Origin: Gelidibacter sp.
Lineage (GTDB): Bacteria; Bacteroidota; Bacteroidia; Flavobacteriales; Flavobacteriaceae
Length of the DNA: 34,958 nt
Assembly: GCA_010906935.1 (NCBI GenBank)
Contig: JAAFHC010000011.1
Location: 1 to 34,958 of the forward strand
Direction of reading: 5' to 3'
The position numbers were made by a program, and so were the translations under genes. The notes beneath the pieces are model-generated. The model was not told the DNA's origin, ran no database searches, and worked only from the letters and a program-made list of their open reading frames with translations. Positions 7,630 to 15,764 of the stretch are shown here, piece after piece. Within the stretch, counting starts at the first letter, position 1, and the number at the start of each line of letters is the position of its first letter.

Positions 7630-8907
7630 ATGACTACTACAGGAAAAATTGAATTGATGGCTCCAGCCGGAAGTTTTGAATCGTTGCAGGCCGCATTGGA
7701 CAATGGCGCCGATTCAATTTACTTTGGTGTTGAGCAACTTAATATGCGCGCCAGGGCTTCCATAAATTTTACGATGGATGATTTGAAAGAAATTTCGGAG
7801 CGTTGCAAAGCAAAAAATGTAAGAACCTATCTCACCTTAAACACCATCATTTACGATCACGATTTATCTGTGGTTAAAACCTTGCTTCAAAAAGCAAAAG
7901 AGGCAGATATTACAGCGGTTATTGCGATGGATCAAGCAGTTATTGCTTCGGCAAGAGCTATTGGAATGGAAGTTCATATTTCAACCCAAATAAATGTGAC
8001 GAATATTGAAACAGTAAAATTTTACGCCATGTTTGCCGATACAATGGTATTGAGTCGCGAATTGAGTTTGCGACAGGTTAAAAAAATTACCGAGCAAATT
8101 GTGAAAGAAGACGTTCGCGGACCTTCAGGAAATTTATTGGAAATTGAAATATTCGGACACGGCGCCTTATGTATGGCGGTTTCCGGAAAATGTTATATGA
8201 GTTTGCATTCTTCAAACTCTTCAGCAAACAGAGGTGCCTGCAAACAAAATTGCCGAAAAAAATATACGGTAATTGATCAGGAAACCGGATTTGAAATGGA
8301 ATTGGACAATGAGTATATTATGTCTCCAAAAGATTTGTGTACCATCGATTTTTTGGATCAAATTGAAGATGCTGGCGTAAAAGTATTGAAAATTGAAGGA
8401 CGGGGAAGAGCGCCCGAATATGTGGCCAATGTAATAAAATGTTACCGCGATGCCATTGACAGTATTGAAGCGGGAACATACAGCAAGGAAAAAGTGATTT
8501 CTTGGATGTTGGATTTGGAAAAAGTGTACAATCGCGGATTTTGGAGCGGCTATTATTTGGGACAAAAATTAGGCGAATGGAGCAATGGTTCCGGAAGCCA
8601 CGCCACACAAAAAAAGGTATATGTAGGCAAGGGAATGCATTATTTCCCAAAAACCAACATTGCTGAATTTAAAATTGAAGCTTACGAAATTGCCATTGGC
8701 GACACCATTTTAATTACCGGTCCAACCACTGGCGCCAAAGAAATGGAAATTACCCAAATGTTTATCAATGACGTTGTGGGAGAAAAAGCCCAAAAAGGAG
8801 ATTCTTGTACTTTTAAAGTTGATTTTAGAATTCGTCCATCCGATAAATTGTACAAAATTGTTCCTATGAATGCTGAAGTTGGAAGTGCGATTGTTGAAGT
8901 TGGGTAA
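7630..8907 (+). CDS. U32-family peptidase-like protein, probably TrhP-type tRNA hydroxylation protein
   Basis: I chose the ATG at 7630 (MTTTGKIELMAPAG, 425 aa) because the upstream TTG lies inside the -7 box. The protein opens with the U32 signature ELMAPAGSFESLQAAL and carries the core EIEIFGHGALCMAVSGKCYM followed by a cysteine cluster (GACKQNC). In characterised relatives such cysteines hold an iron-sulfur cluster. E. coli TrhP (YegQ, about 450 aa) forms 5-hydroxyuridine at the tRNA wobble position; RlhA, which modifies 23S rRNA, is much longer. Size and the C-terminal domain favour the TrhP branch, though the TrhP assignment is family-level inference. The stop codon abuts the heptamer array at 8917. 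Confidence 0.88.
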   Translation: MTTTGKIELMAPAGSFESLQAALDNGADSIYFGVEQLNMRARASINFTMDDLKEISERCKAKNVRTYLTLNTIIYDHDLSVVKTLLQKAKEADITAVIAMDQAVIASARAIGMEVHISTQINVTNIETVKFYAMFADTMVLSRELSLRQVKKITEQIVKEDVRGPSGNLLEIEIFGHGALCMAVSGKCYMSLHSSNSSANRGACKQNCRKKYTVIDQETGFEMELDNEYIMSPKDLCTIDFLDQIEDAGVKVLKIEGRGRAPEYVANVIKCYRDAIDSIEAGTYSKEKVISWMLDLEKVYNRGFWSGYYLGQKLGEWSNGSGSHATQKKVYVGKGMHYFPKTNIAEFKIEAYEIAIGDTILITGPTTGAKEMEITQMFINDVVGEKAQKGDSCTFKVDFRIRPSDKLYKIVPMNAEVGSAIVEVG

Positions 8908-8916
8908 AAAGGAAAA

Positions 8917-9187
8917 GTTAAAAGGTTAAAGTCTGAAGACCGAAGACCGAAGTCGGAAGCAAAAAGTCAAAAGGTTAAAGTCTGAAGACCGAAGACCGAA
9001 GACCGAGGACCAAAGACCGAAGACCGAAGTCGGAAGCACAAAGTTAAAAGGTTAAAGTCTGAAGACCGAAGACCAAAGACCGAAGACCGAAGACCGAAGA
9101 CCGAAGACGGAAGCACAAAGTTAAAAGGTTAAAGTATTTTACTCTGTGAAACTTGAAACTTGAAACTTGAAACCTGAAACCTGAAAC
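8917..9187 (+). repeat. 7-nt periodic repeat array (31 in-phase heptamers plus a six-unit block)
   Basis: From 8917 to 9133, 217 bases divide without a slip into 31 heptamers that, with two exceptions at most, fit G-N-N-N-R-A-A (for example GTTAAAA, GGTTAAA, GTCTGAA, GACCGAA, GTCGGAA, GCACAAA). They are arranged in three larger units, each running GTTAAAA or GTCAAAA, GGTTAAA, GTCTGAA, several GACC(G/A)AA, GTCGGAA or GACGGAA, then GCAAAAA or GCACAAA. After a 14-nt break, a second block of GAAACTT/GAAACCT follows at 9148-9187, again every 7 nt but shifted by 3. The array fills most of the 317-bp gap between the U32 and ferredoxin genes. The remaining 9188-9224 shows no clear promoter. Confidence 0.9.
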
Positions 9188-9224
9188 TAAATAAGAAATA
9201 AAATCTAACAACGAACAACCAATT

Positions 9225-9455
9225 ATGGTAATTATCACATTGCAAAGAGCCAAGTGCATTGGTTGTAATTACTGTGTTGAACAGGCGGCTGCTCAGTTTC
9301 AAATGTCAAAAAAAGACGGCAAGGCTGTGTTGCTTCATGCCAAGGAAAAAAGAGGTTTTTTCACTGTAAAATCAACGGATATAGGCATCTTGGAAGCGGT
9401 TACTAAAGCGAAAGAAGCCTGTCCGGTAAAAATTATTGACGTAAAACAAACATAA
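9225..9455 (+). CDS. Small [4Fe-4S] ferredoxin
   Basis: The 76-residue protein has a single-cluster ferredoxin pattern: Cys11, Cys14 and Cys17 in CIGCNYC and a fourth ligand Cys66 in ACPVKII. It is cytoplasmic with no signal peptide and would act as a one-electron carrier; the partner enzyme cannot be told from sequence. It starts just after the heptamer array and lies 113 bp upstream of ricT on the same strand. RicT belongs to a family that binds iron-sulfur clusters in Bacillus, so a link is conceivable but unproven. Just beyond the stop a GTAAAAC/GTTTTAC inverted repeat (9441-9476) overlaps the end of the gene; it lacks a good T-run, so I do not call it a terminator. Confidence 0.85.
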   Translation: MVIITLQRAKCIGCNYCVEQAAAQFQMSKKDGKAVLLHAKEKRGFFTVKSTDIGILEAVTKAKEACPVKIIDVKQT

Positions 9456-9568
9456 ATAGGTTTTTTAACGTTTTACAGTTTGTAATTTAAGTGATATCTT
9501 TACAAATTAGTGAAGACCGTAAAATTGATTTTCAGTTTTACAAATAATATAAAAAATATAGAAAACAT

Positions 9569-10804
9569 ATGAGCTGTAATAGTTGCTCTTCAGATATAAA
9601 TACCGTGCCGAAAGGCTGCAAAAGCAATGGAAATTGCGCCACCGGAGGCTGTGAAAAACTCTCCGTTTTCGACTGGTTGTCCAATATGGCGCTGCCAACC
9701 GGACAAGAACCTTTAAACATTGTTGAAGTACGGTTTAAAAACGGACGGAAACATTTTTACCGAAATGTAGATAATTTGCAAATTTCCATTGGCGATATCA
9801 TTGCCGTGGAAGGAAGTCCGGGCCACGACATTGGAACGGTTTCCCTTACTGGCGAATTGATTAGAATTCAGATGAAGAAAAAAGGCGTTGCCTTTGACAG
9901 TGAAGAAGTAAAAAAAATCTACAGAAAAGCCACCCAAAAAGATATTGACATTTGGAAAGCCGCACGAGAAAAGGAATATGAAACCCAATATAAGGGCAGG
10001 GAAATTCTTGGCAGACTGGGCATAAAAATGAAACTTTCCGATGTTGAATACCAAGGTGACGGCAACAAAGCCACTTTTTATTACACCGCCGATGACCGTG
10101 TGGATTTTAGGCAATTAATTAGAGATTTGGCAAGCACTTTTAGCATTAGGGTTGAAATGAAACAAGTTGGTTTGCGCCAGGAAGCGGCCCGACTTGGAGG
10201 CGTTGGATCTTGCGGCAGGGAATTGTGCTGTTCAACTTGGTTAACAGATTTAAGAAAAGTGAACACCACTGCGGCGCGTTACCAACAATTGTCGTTAAAT
10301 CCGCAAAAATTAGCCGGCCAGTGCGGGAAATTAAAATGCTGCTTAAATTATGAATTAGACACCTATTTAGACGCTTTAAAAGACTTTCCCCGACAAGATA
10401 TTGTATTGAAAACAAAAAAAGGAGAAGCCGTTTTTATTAAAATGGATATTTTTAAAAAAGTGTTATGGTACACGTACAAAGAAGATAGAAATAAATGGTT
10501 TAAACTTACTTTGGAAAATGTAAAAGAAATCATGGACTTAAATAAAAATAACCAACCAGTTACTTCTTTGGAAGATTATGAATTTGAATTGTTGGTTGAA
10601 AATGTAGTTACTTTTGAGGACGTTGTTGGTCAAGACAGCTTAACGCGGTTTGATGCGCCAAAAAGGAAAAGCAACCATAAAAAAAATAAAAACAAAAATT
10701 TAAAAGCCCCGGTCCAGCCAACCCAAGTTAGCGGAAGCGGCAGTTCGAAAAACAGAAAACAAAGACCTCCAAACAGAAGTGCAAACCCAAATAAAAATAC
10801 ATAA
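9569..10804 (+). CDS. ricT: PSP1-domain protein, RicT (YaaT) homologue
   Basis: The 411-residue protein has a cysteine-rich N-terminus (Cys3, 6, 17, 23 and 28). The PSP1 region starts around EVRFKNGRKHFY (about residue 53). A second cysteine set lies in GSCGRELCC and QCGKLKCC near residues 213-253. The C-terminus is a basic, Lys/Asn-rich tail. In Bacillus subtilis, RicT works with RicA and RicF in a [4Fe-4S] complex that affects RNase Y-dependent mRNA processing. This organism does not sporulate, so the old stage-0 sporulation name is misleading; its role here is unknown. It is the first gene of the nine-gene run, and a TATCTTTA near-match (9495-9502) may be its -7 box. Its last 26 bases overlap gldH. 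Confidence 0.88.
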   Translation: MSCNSCSSDINTVPKGCKSNGNCATGGCEKLSVFDWLSNMALPTGQEPLNIVEVRFKNGRKHFYRNVDNLQISIGDIIAVEGSPGHDIGTVSLTGELIRIQMKKKGVAFDSEEVKKIYRKATQKDIDIWKAAREKEYETQYKGREILGRLGIKMKLSDVEYQGDGNKATFYYTADDRVDFRQLIRDLASTFSIRVEMKQVGLRQEAARLGGVGSCGRELCCSTWLTDLRKVNTTAARYQQLSLNPQKLAGQCGKLKCCLNYELDTYLDALKDFPRQDIVLKTKKGEAVFIKMDIFKKVLWYTYKEDRNKWFKLTLENVKEIMDLNKNNQPVTSLEDYEFELLVENVVTFEDVVGQDSLTRFDAPKRKSNHKKNKNKNLKAPVQPTQVSGSGSSKNRKQRPPNRSANPNKNT

Positions 10805-11282
10805 ACAACTAAGTTTAATCGCTTTTACTTTTCTGTTGTTTTCGTGCAACTCAAATGTTGTTTTTGATCAATATGTTTCTATTGGCAACCAACAATGGCA
10901 TTCAGAAAAAGGAATTGATTTTATAATAAACAATCTGGATACGATTTCAGCAAATAATGTGTTTATCAATATTAGAAATACCAAGAATTATGAATTTAGT
11001 TCTTTATTTTTAATTGCCAAACTAGAATTGCCTAACGGCTATAAAGTGATAGACACCTTGGAATATGAAATGACCGATACTTCGGGAAACTGGTTGGGAT
11101 CTGGATTTACGGATCTTAAAGAAAATAAATTATTTTATAAGGAAAATGTTGTTTTTTCTGAAATAGGAACCTACAAATTTAACATTCAGCACGCAACGCG
11201 CGGCATCAATGATATTCAGGGAAAAAATCCTTTGGAAGGCATAACAGATGTTGGGCTTAGAATTGAAAAAATAAAAAAATGA
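10779..11282 (+). CDS. gldH: Gliding motility lipoprotein GldH
   Basis: The 167-residue precursor has a signal peptide and lipobox ...FLLFSC (Cys23). The sequence (YVSIGNQQWHSEKGIDF and the NIQHATRGIND segment near the C-terminus) and the position between ricT and a class A PBP gene match GldH of Flavobacterium-type gliders. GldH is a lipoprotein required for gliding in F. johnsoniae; its biochemical role is unresolved, though gliding depends on the type IX secretion apparatus. Its start codon lies inside the end of ricT (26-bp overlap), and its stop overlaps the PBP start in an ATGA, so all three are probably translationally coupled. No other in-frame methionine could begin the signal peptide. 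Confidence 0.88.
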   Translation: MQTQIKIHKQLSLIAFTFLLFSCNSNVVFDQYVSIGNQQWHSEKGIDFIINNLDTISANNVFINIRNTKNYEFSSLFLIAKLELPNGYKVIDTLEYEMTDTSGNWLGSGFTDLKENKLFYKENVVFSEIGTYKFNIQHATRGINDIQGKNPLEGITDVGLRIEKIKK

Positions 11283-13564
11283 CAAAAAAAGCAACAAATA
11301 ATAATCAATTTTCAAAGTATATAAAATGGTTTTGGAGGATCATTCTTGGCGGTATTTTATTTATATTACTGTTATTTTTATTGGCCTCTTTTGGTGCTTT
11401 TGGAACGCTTCCTTCTTTTGAAGAATTGGAAAGTCCCGAGAGAAACACCGCTTCCGAAGTGATTTCTGTTGATGGAAAAACATTGGGAAAATATGCTTAC
11501 GAAAACAGAACGCCCGTAAAATATAAAGACTTACCTGAAAATTTGATAAATGCTTTGATTGCAACAGAAGACGAACGTTTTTATGATCATTCGGGAATAG
11601 ATTTTAGAGCCACAATTCGCGCTGTTGTGATGTTGGGAAAAGATGGTGGCGGAAGTACCATTACCCAGCAATTGGCCAAACTTTTGTTTCATGGAGAAGG
11701 ATCCAGAAATATTGTAGAAAGGATTTTACAGAAAGTAAAGGAATATGTGATTGCCATCCGCTTAGAACGTCAATATACCAAAGAGGAAATTATAACCATG
11801 TACCTAAACAAGTACGATTATTTGAATTTGGCCGTGGGTATTCGTTCCGCATCGCGAATTTATTTTGGAAAAGAACCCATCGACTTAAAAATACCGGAGT
11901 CTGCAATGTTGGTAGGAATGCTTAAAAACGCCTCTTATTTTAATCCGCTAAAAAGAGCGGAATTGGTTAAAAATCGTAGAAATGTGGTTTTAAACCAAAT
12001 GTATAAGAACGATTTTATCACGAAAGAACAAAGAGAAGTTTTTAAGGCGACCCCCTTAAATTTAAATGTGAATAGAGAAGGGCATAGCGATGGTTCCGCC
12101 ACTTATTTTAGGGAATATTTGCGCGATTTTATGAAAACCTGGGTAAAAAATAATCCGAAACCAGATGGCACAGATTACAATTTGCAAAGGGATGGACTTA
12201 AAATATACGTAACTATTGATTCTCGTATGCAAAAATACGCCGAAGAAGCAATGCTAGAACATATGGCAAATTTGCAGCGGGTATTTTATAAAGAACAGAA
12301 ACGAAACAAAACAGCGCCTTTTTATGCTTTAGATGAAAAACAGGTAGCGGTTACCATGGAACAGGCAATGAAACGTTCAGTTCGTTGGATTCGCATGAGA
12401 AAAAATGGCGCTTCAGAAAGTGAAATTAAAGCTTCATTTAAAGAAAAAACCAGCATGAGCGTCTTTTCTTATAAAGGAGATATAGACACCATCATGTCTC
12501 CGTATGATTCCATCAAATACTACAAACATATTTTACGCTCGGGATTAATGTCGGTTGAACCGCAAACAGGTCATGTGAAAGCTTGGGTTGGCGGTGTCAA
12601 TTATAAACACTTTCAATTTGATGCGGTGAAACAACAAAAACGTCAGGTTGGTTCTACCTTTAAACCCTTTGTGTATGCAGCAGCGATCAACCAATTAAAA
12701 TTGTCGCCGTGCTATAAATTGCCAAATACGCCTTATACCATTCTAAAAGAAAAATATGACATGCCGCAAGATTGGACACCAAAAAATTCGGACAATAAAT
12801 ATGGCGGGGAACTCACTTTGAAAAAAGCTTTGGCAAATTCGATTAACGTAATTACTGTAAAGTTAATTGATATGGTGCATCCAAAAACCGTGGTTAATTT
12901 TGCAAATAGTATTGGGATTGAAAGTGAAATTCCTGAAGTACCTTCAATAGCGCTGGGTTCTGTAGATTTATCCTTGTATGAAATGGTTGGTGCATATGCG
13001 ACTTTCGCAAACAAAGGTTTAAGGATTGAACCTATGGTTTTAATGAGAATAGAAGATAAAAACGGATTGGTACTGGAACAATTTATGCCAAACTCAAAGG
13101 AAGCGATAAGTGAGGAGTCGGCTTATGTGATTACCAATTTATTGGAAGGTGTAACGGAATCGGGATCAGGTATTCGTTTGCGAACCAAAGGAGCTACTTA
13201 TGCCGATAATATGGTAACAGGTTATCCCTATGGATTTACAAATCCAATTGCAGGAAAAACAGGAACCACCCAAAATCAGTCCGATGGTTGGTTTATGGGC
13301 ATGGTGCCTAATTTGGTAACCGGCGTTTGGGTTGGAGGCGAAGACAGGGCGGTTCATTTTGCCGGATTGAGCAAAGGACAAGGCGCTACTATGGCATTGC
13401 CAATTTGGGGATTGTATTATAAAAAATTGTACGCCGACCCTACGTTGAATGTAAGCAAAGGAGACTTTGAAAGACCTGAAATATTAACCATAGAAACGGA
13501 TTGCAGTAAAGGCAATATAGACGCAACCTCTGATTTAAAATTAGACGAGGATCCTGAATTTTAA
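11279..13564 (+). CDS. Penicillin-binding protein 1A-type bifunctional peptidoglycan synthase
   Basis: The 761-residue class A PBP has one transmembrane segment (residues 17-40). The glycosyltransferase-51 domain carries EDERFYDHSG (Glu97 as catalytic acid/base), GGSTITQQLAK and the RQYTKEEIITMYLN motif. The transpeptidase domain carries the serine motif STFK (Ser459), SIN (Ser521) and KTGT (Lys660). All motifs are intact. It polymerises lipid II into glycan strands and cross-links the stem peptides at the outer face of the inner membrane. The ATG overlaps the gldH stop by four bases. The short tail ends DLKLDEDPEF. Confidence 0.95.
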   Translation: MTKKATNNNQFSKYIKWFWRIILGGILFILLLFLLASFGAFGTLPSFEELESPERNTASEVISVDGKTLGKYAYENRTPVKYKDLPENLINALIATEDERFYDHSGIDFRATIRAVVMLGKDGGGSTITQQLAKLLFHGEGSRNIVERILQKVKEYVIAIRLERQYTKEEIITMYLNKYDYLNLAVGIRSASRIYFGKEPIDLKIPESAMLVGMLKNASYFNPLKRAELVKNRRNVVLNQMYKNDFITKEQREVFKATPLNLNVNREGHSDGSATYFREYLRDFMKTWVKNNPKPDGTDYNLQRDGLKIYVTIDSRMQKYAEEAMLEHMANLQRVFYKEQKRNKTAPFYALDEKQVAVTMEQAMKRSVRWIRMRKNGASESEIKASFKEKTSMSVFSYKGDIDTIMSPYDSIKYYKHILRSGLMSVEPQTGHVKAWVGGVNYKHFQFDAVKQQKRQVGSTFKPFVYAAAINQLKLSPCYKLPNTPYTILKEKYDMPQDWTPKNSDNKYGGELTLKKALANSINVITVKLIDMVHPKTVVNFANSIGIESEIPEVPSIALGSVDLSLYEMVGAYATFANKGLRIEPMVLMRIEDKNGLVLEQFMPNSKEAISEESAYVITNLLEGVTESGSGIRLRTKGATYADNMVTGYPYGFTNPIAGKTGTTQNQSDGWFMGMVPNLVTGVWVGGEDRAVHFAGLSKGQGATMALPIWGLYYKKLYADPTLNVSKGDFERPEILTIETDCSKGNIDATSDLKLDEDPEF

Positions 13565-13574
13565 AAGTTAAATT

Positions 13575-14276
13575 ATGATAAATAAAGTAGTTAAAAACGC
13601 ACAAGACGCCTTACTGGGAGTAGAAAACGGCATGACTTTTATGCTTGGCGGTTTTGGTTTATGCGGAATCCCAGAAAATTGTATATCTGAATTGGTGAGA
13701 TTGGACGTTAATAATTTAACGTGTATCTCTAACAATGCGGGTGTTGATGATTTTGGGTTGGGACTTTTATTAAAAAAACATCAAATTAAAAAAATGGTTT
13801 CTTCTTATGTGGGAGAAAATGAAGAATTTGAACGCCAAATGCTTTCGGGTGAATTGGATGTAGAATTGATACCGCAAGGAACTTTGGCCGAACGTTGCAG
13901 GGCTACAGGAGCCGGAATTCCAGCATTTTACACACCAGCAGGTTACGGTACAGAAGTGGCGGAAGGGAAAGAAACCAGGGAATTTAATGGCAAAATGTAT
14001 GTTTTGGAACATGCCTTTAATCCGGAGTTTGCTTTTGTGAAAGCATGGAAAGGAGATACGGCAGGAAATCTTATTTTTAAAGGAACTGCCCGTAATTTTA
14101 ATCCGATGATGGCAATGGCCGGGAAAATAACCGTTGCTGAAGTTGAAGAATTGGTTGAGGCCGGCGAATTGGACCCAAACCAAATTCATACGCCAGGTAT
14201 TTTTGTACAGCGTATTTTTCAAGGGAAAGATTATGAAAAGAGAATTGAACAGCGCACAGTAACTCAAAAATCTTAA
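13575..14276 (+). CDS. 3-oxoacid CoA-transferase subunit A
   Basis: The 233-residue protein has the alpha-subunit signature [13 protein letters not shown] near the N-terminus (the glycine-rich CoA-binding segment), then [13 protein letters not shown], and [24 protein letters not shown] in the middle. These are diagnostic of the succinyl-CoA/acetoacetate transferase family. With subunit B it would move CoA between succinyl-CoA (or acetyl-CoA) and acetoacetate, for ketone-body or branched-chain and fatty-acid breakdown. It lies 10 bp after the PBP gene and 3 bp before subunit B. The donor acid cannot be settled from sequence, so I give no symbol. Confidence 0.93.
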   Translation: MINKVVKNAQDALLGVENGMTFMLGGFGLCGIPENCISELVRLDVNNLTCISNNAGVDDFGLGLLLKKHQIKKMVSSYVGENEEFERQMLSGELDVELIPQGTLAERCRATGAGIPAFYTPAGYGTEVAEGKETREFNGKMYVLEHAFNPEFAFVKAWKGDTAGNLIFKGTARNFNPMMAMAGKITVAEVEELVEAGELDPNQIHTPGIFVQRIFQGKDYEKRIEQRTVTQKS

Positions 14277-14279
14277 AAA

Positions 14280-14936
14280 ATGGCTTTATCAAAACAAGAA
14301 ATAGCACAGAGAATTGCTCAGGAATTACAAGATAAATGGTATGTAAATCTGGGAATTGGAATTCCAACCTTGGTTGCCAATTACATACCTAAAAACATAG
14401 ATGTTGTATTTCAATCGGAAAACGGAATGCTTGGGATGGGACCTTTCCCAATTGAAGGCGAAGAAGATGCCGATTTAATTAATGCAGGAAAACAAACAGT
14501 CACTATTTTAAAGGGCGGTTCTTTATTTGACTCTGCAATGAGTTTTGCGATGATTCGAGGGCAACACGTTCAGTTAACTGTTTTGGGGGCGATGGAAGTT
14601 TCTCAAAACGGAGATATCGCCAACTGGAAAATTCCGGGAAAAATGGTTAAAGGAATGGGCGGGGCGATGGATTTGGTGGCTTCCGCAGAAAATATTATTG
14701 TGGCCATGATGCATACTGATAAAACTGGCGAATCAAAATTATTAAAAAAATGTTCATTACCGTTAACAGGCGTGAATTGCGTTAAAAAAGTAGTGACAAA
14801 TTTAGCCTATTTAGAAATTAAGAACAATGCATTCTATCTTATTGAAAGAGCTCCAGGCGTTTCAGTTGAAGAAATTATTGCCGCTACAGAAGGAACTTTA
14901 ATTGTTGAAGGTGAAATTCCAGAAATGAAGTTTTAA
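14280..14936 (+). CDS. 3-oxoacid CoA-transferase subunit B
   Basis: The 218-residue beta subunit contains the catalytic glutamate Glu47 in FQSENGMLGMGP, which forms the glutamyl-CoA thioester intermediate. Other family segments are NLGIGIPTLVANYIP near the N-terminus and GGAMDLV in the centre. Length and motifs are standard. It starts 3 bp after the subunit A stop, so the two are surely co-translated. The 43-bp gap to the next gene is the largest in this nine-gene run and shows no terminator hairpin. Confidence 0.94.
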   Translation: MALSKQEIAQRIAQELQDKWYVNLGIGIPTLVANYIPKNIDVVFQSENGMLGMGPFPIEGEEDADLINAGKQTVTILKGGSLFDSAMSFAMIRGQHVQLTVLGAMEVSQNGDIANWKIPGKMVKGMGGAMDLVASAENIIVAMMHTDKTGESKLLKKCSLPLTGVNCVKKVVTNLAYLEIKNNAFYLIERAPGVSVEEIIAATEGTLIVEGEIPEMKF

Positions 14937-14979
14937 TAGAAAAGTTGATGTTTTCCTTTTTTGAAATAATAAAGACTTA

Positions 14980-15741
14980 ATGAAAATAATATCATACAAT
15001 GTTAACGGAATCAGGGCAGCCTTAAATAAAGGTTTTATTGAATGGTTGGTAGCCGCAAATCCCGACGTTATTTGTTTGCAGGAAATAAAAGCGCATAAAG
15101 AACAGCTGGATTTAAGCTTATTTGAAAATGCCGGTTATAATTATCACTATTGGTTTTCAGCAGAAAAAAAGGGTTACAGCGGTGTGGCTGTTTTATCAAA
15201 AACAAGGCCCGACAAGGTAGTTTATGGCACTGGAATCGAAGCAATGGACTATGAAGGAAGAAATTTAAGGGTAGATTTTGCGAACGTATCAATAATGAGC
15301 TTATATTTACCTTCCGGAACCAATGACAACCGATTGGAGTTTAAACTAACCTACATGGCTCAATTTCTGGACTATGTAAACAACCTCAAAAAAGAACTTC
15401 CCAATCTCATTATTTGTGGCGATTACAACATTTGCCATACAGAAATAGACATTCATAATCCGGTACAGAATAAGGACACCTCAGGATTTTTGCCTGTTGA
15501 GCGCAATTGGCTGGGGAATTTTATTGACAGTGGTTTTATAGATTCGTTTCGCCATTTAAACAAAGATCCGCATCATTACAGTTGGTGGAGTTATAGGGCA
15601 AATGCAAGAAACAACAACAAAGGCTGGCGCATAGATTACCATATGGTAAGCAACGAAATGAAAGATAACATTAAAAGAGCCTATATTTTACCTGAGGCAA
15701 AACATTCCGACCATTGCCCGGTAGTTATTGAAATTGATTAA
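14980..15741 (+). CDS. Exodeoxyribonuclease III (AP endonuclease family)
   Basis: The 253-residue enzyme shows the exonuclease III/APE1 fold motifs in order: MKIISYNVNGIRAA (Asn7), CLQEIKA (metal-binding Glu35), GDYNICH in the centre and SDHCPVV with the catalytic histidine near the C-terminus. It should cut DNA at abasic sites and degrade 3' ends in base-excision repair, in the cytoplasm. It is closely packed with envelope genes, which suggests shared transcription rather than shared function. Since these bacteria often carry more than one paralogue, I do not assign xthA. Confidence 0.94.
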   Translation: MKIISYNVNGIRAALNKGFIEWLVAANPDVICLQEIKAHKEQLDLSLFENAGYNYHYWFSAEKKGYSGVAVLSKTRPDKVVYGTGIEAMDYEGRNLRVDFANVSIMSLYLPSGTNDNRLEFKLTYMAQFLDYVNNLKKELPNLIICGDYNICHTEIDIHNPVQNKDTSGFLPVERNWLGNFIDSGFIDSFRHLNKDPHHYSWWSYRANARNNNKGWRIDYHMVSNEMKDNIKRAYILPEAKHSDHCPVVIEID

Positions 15742-15764
15742 ATTAAATAAATAAAAGGAGTACA

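Noticed and set aside
8917-9187. Possible CRISPR array
   Set aside because: The period is 7 nt, there are no unique spacers of 25-40 nt and no cas genes nearby.
9044-9259. A 71-codon minus-strand frame covering the heptamer array, with a repeating FGLRS/FQVSSF-like product
   Set aside because: It is a by-product of the 7-nt repeat, which stays open in several frames and yields heptapeptide-like repeats. It also overlaps the start of the ferredoxin gene.
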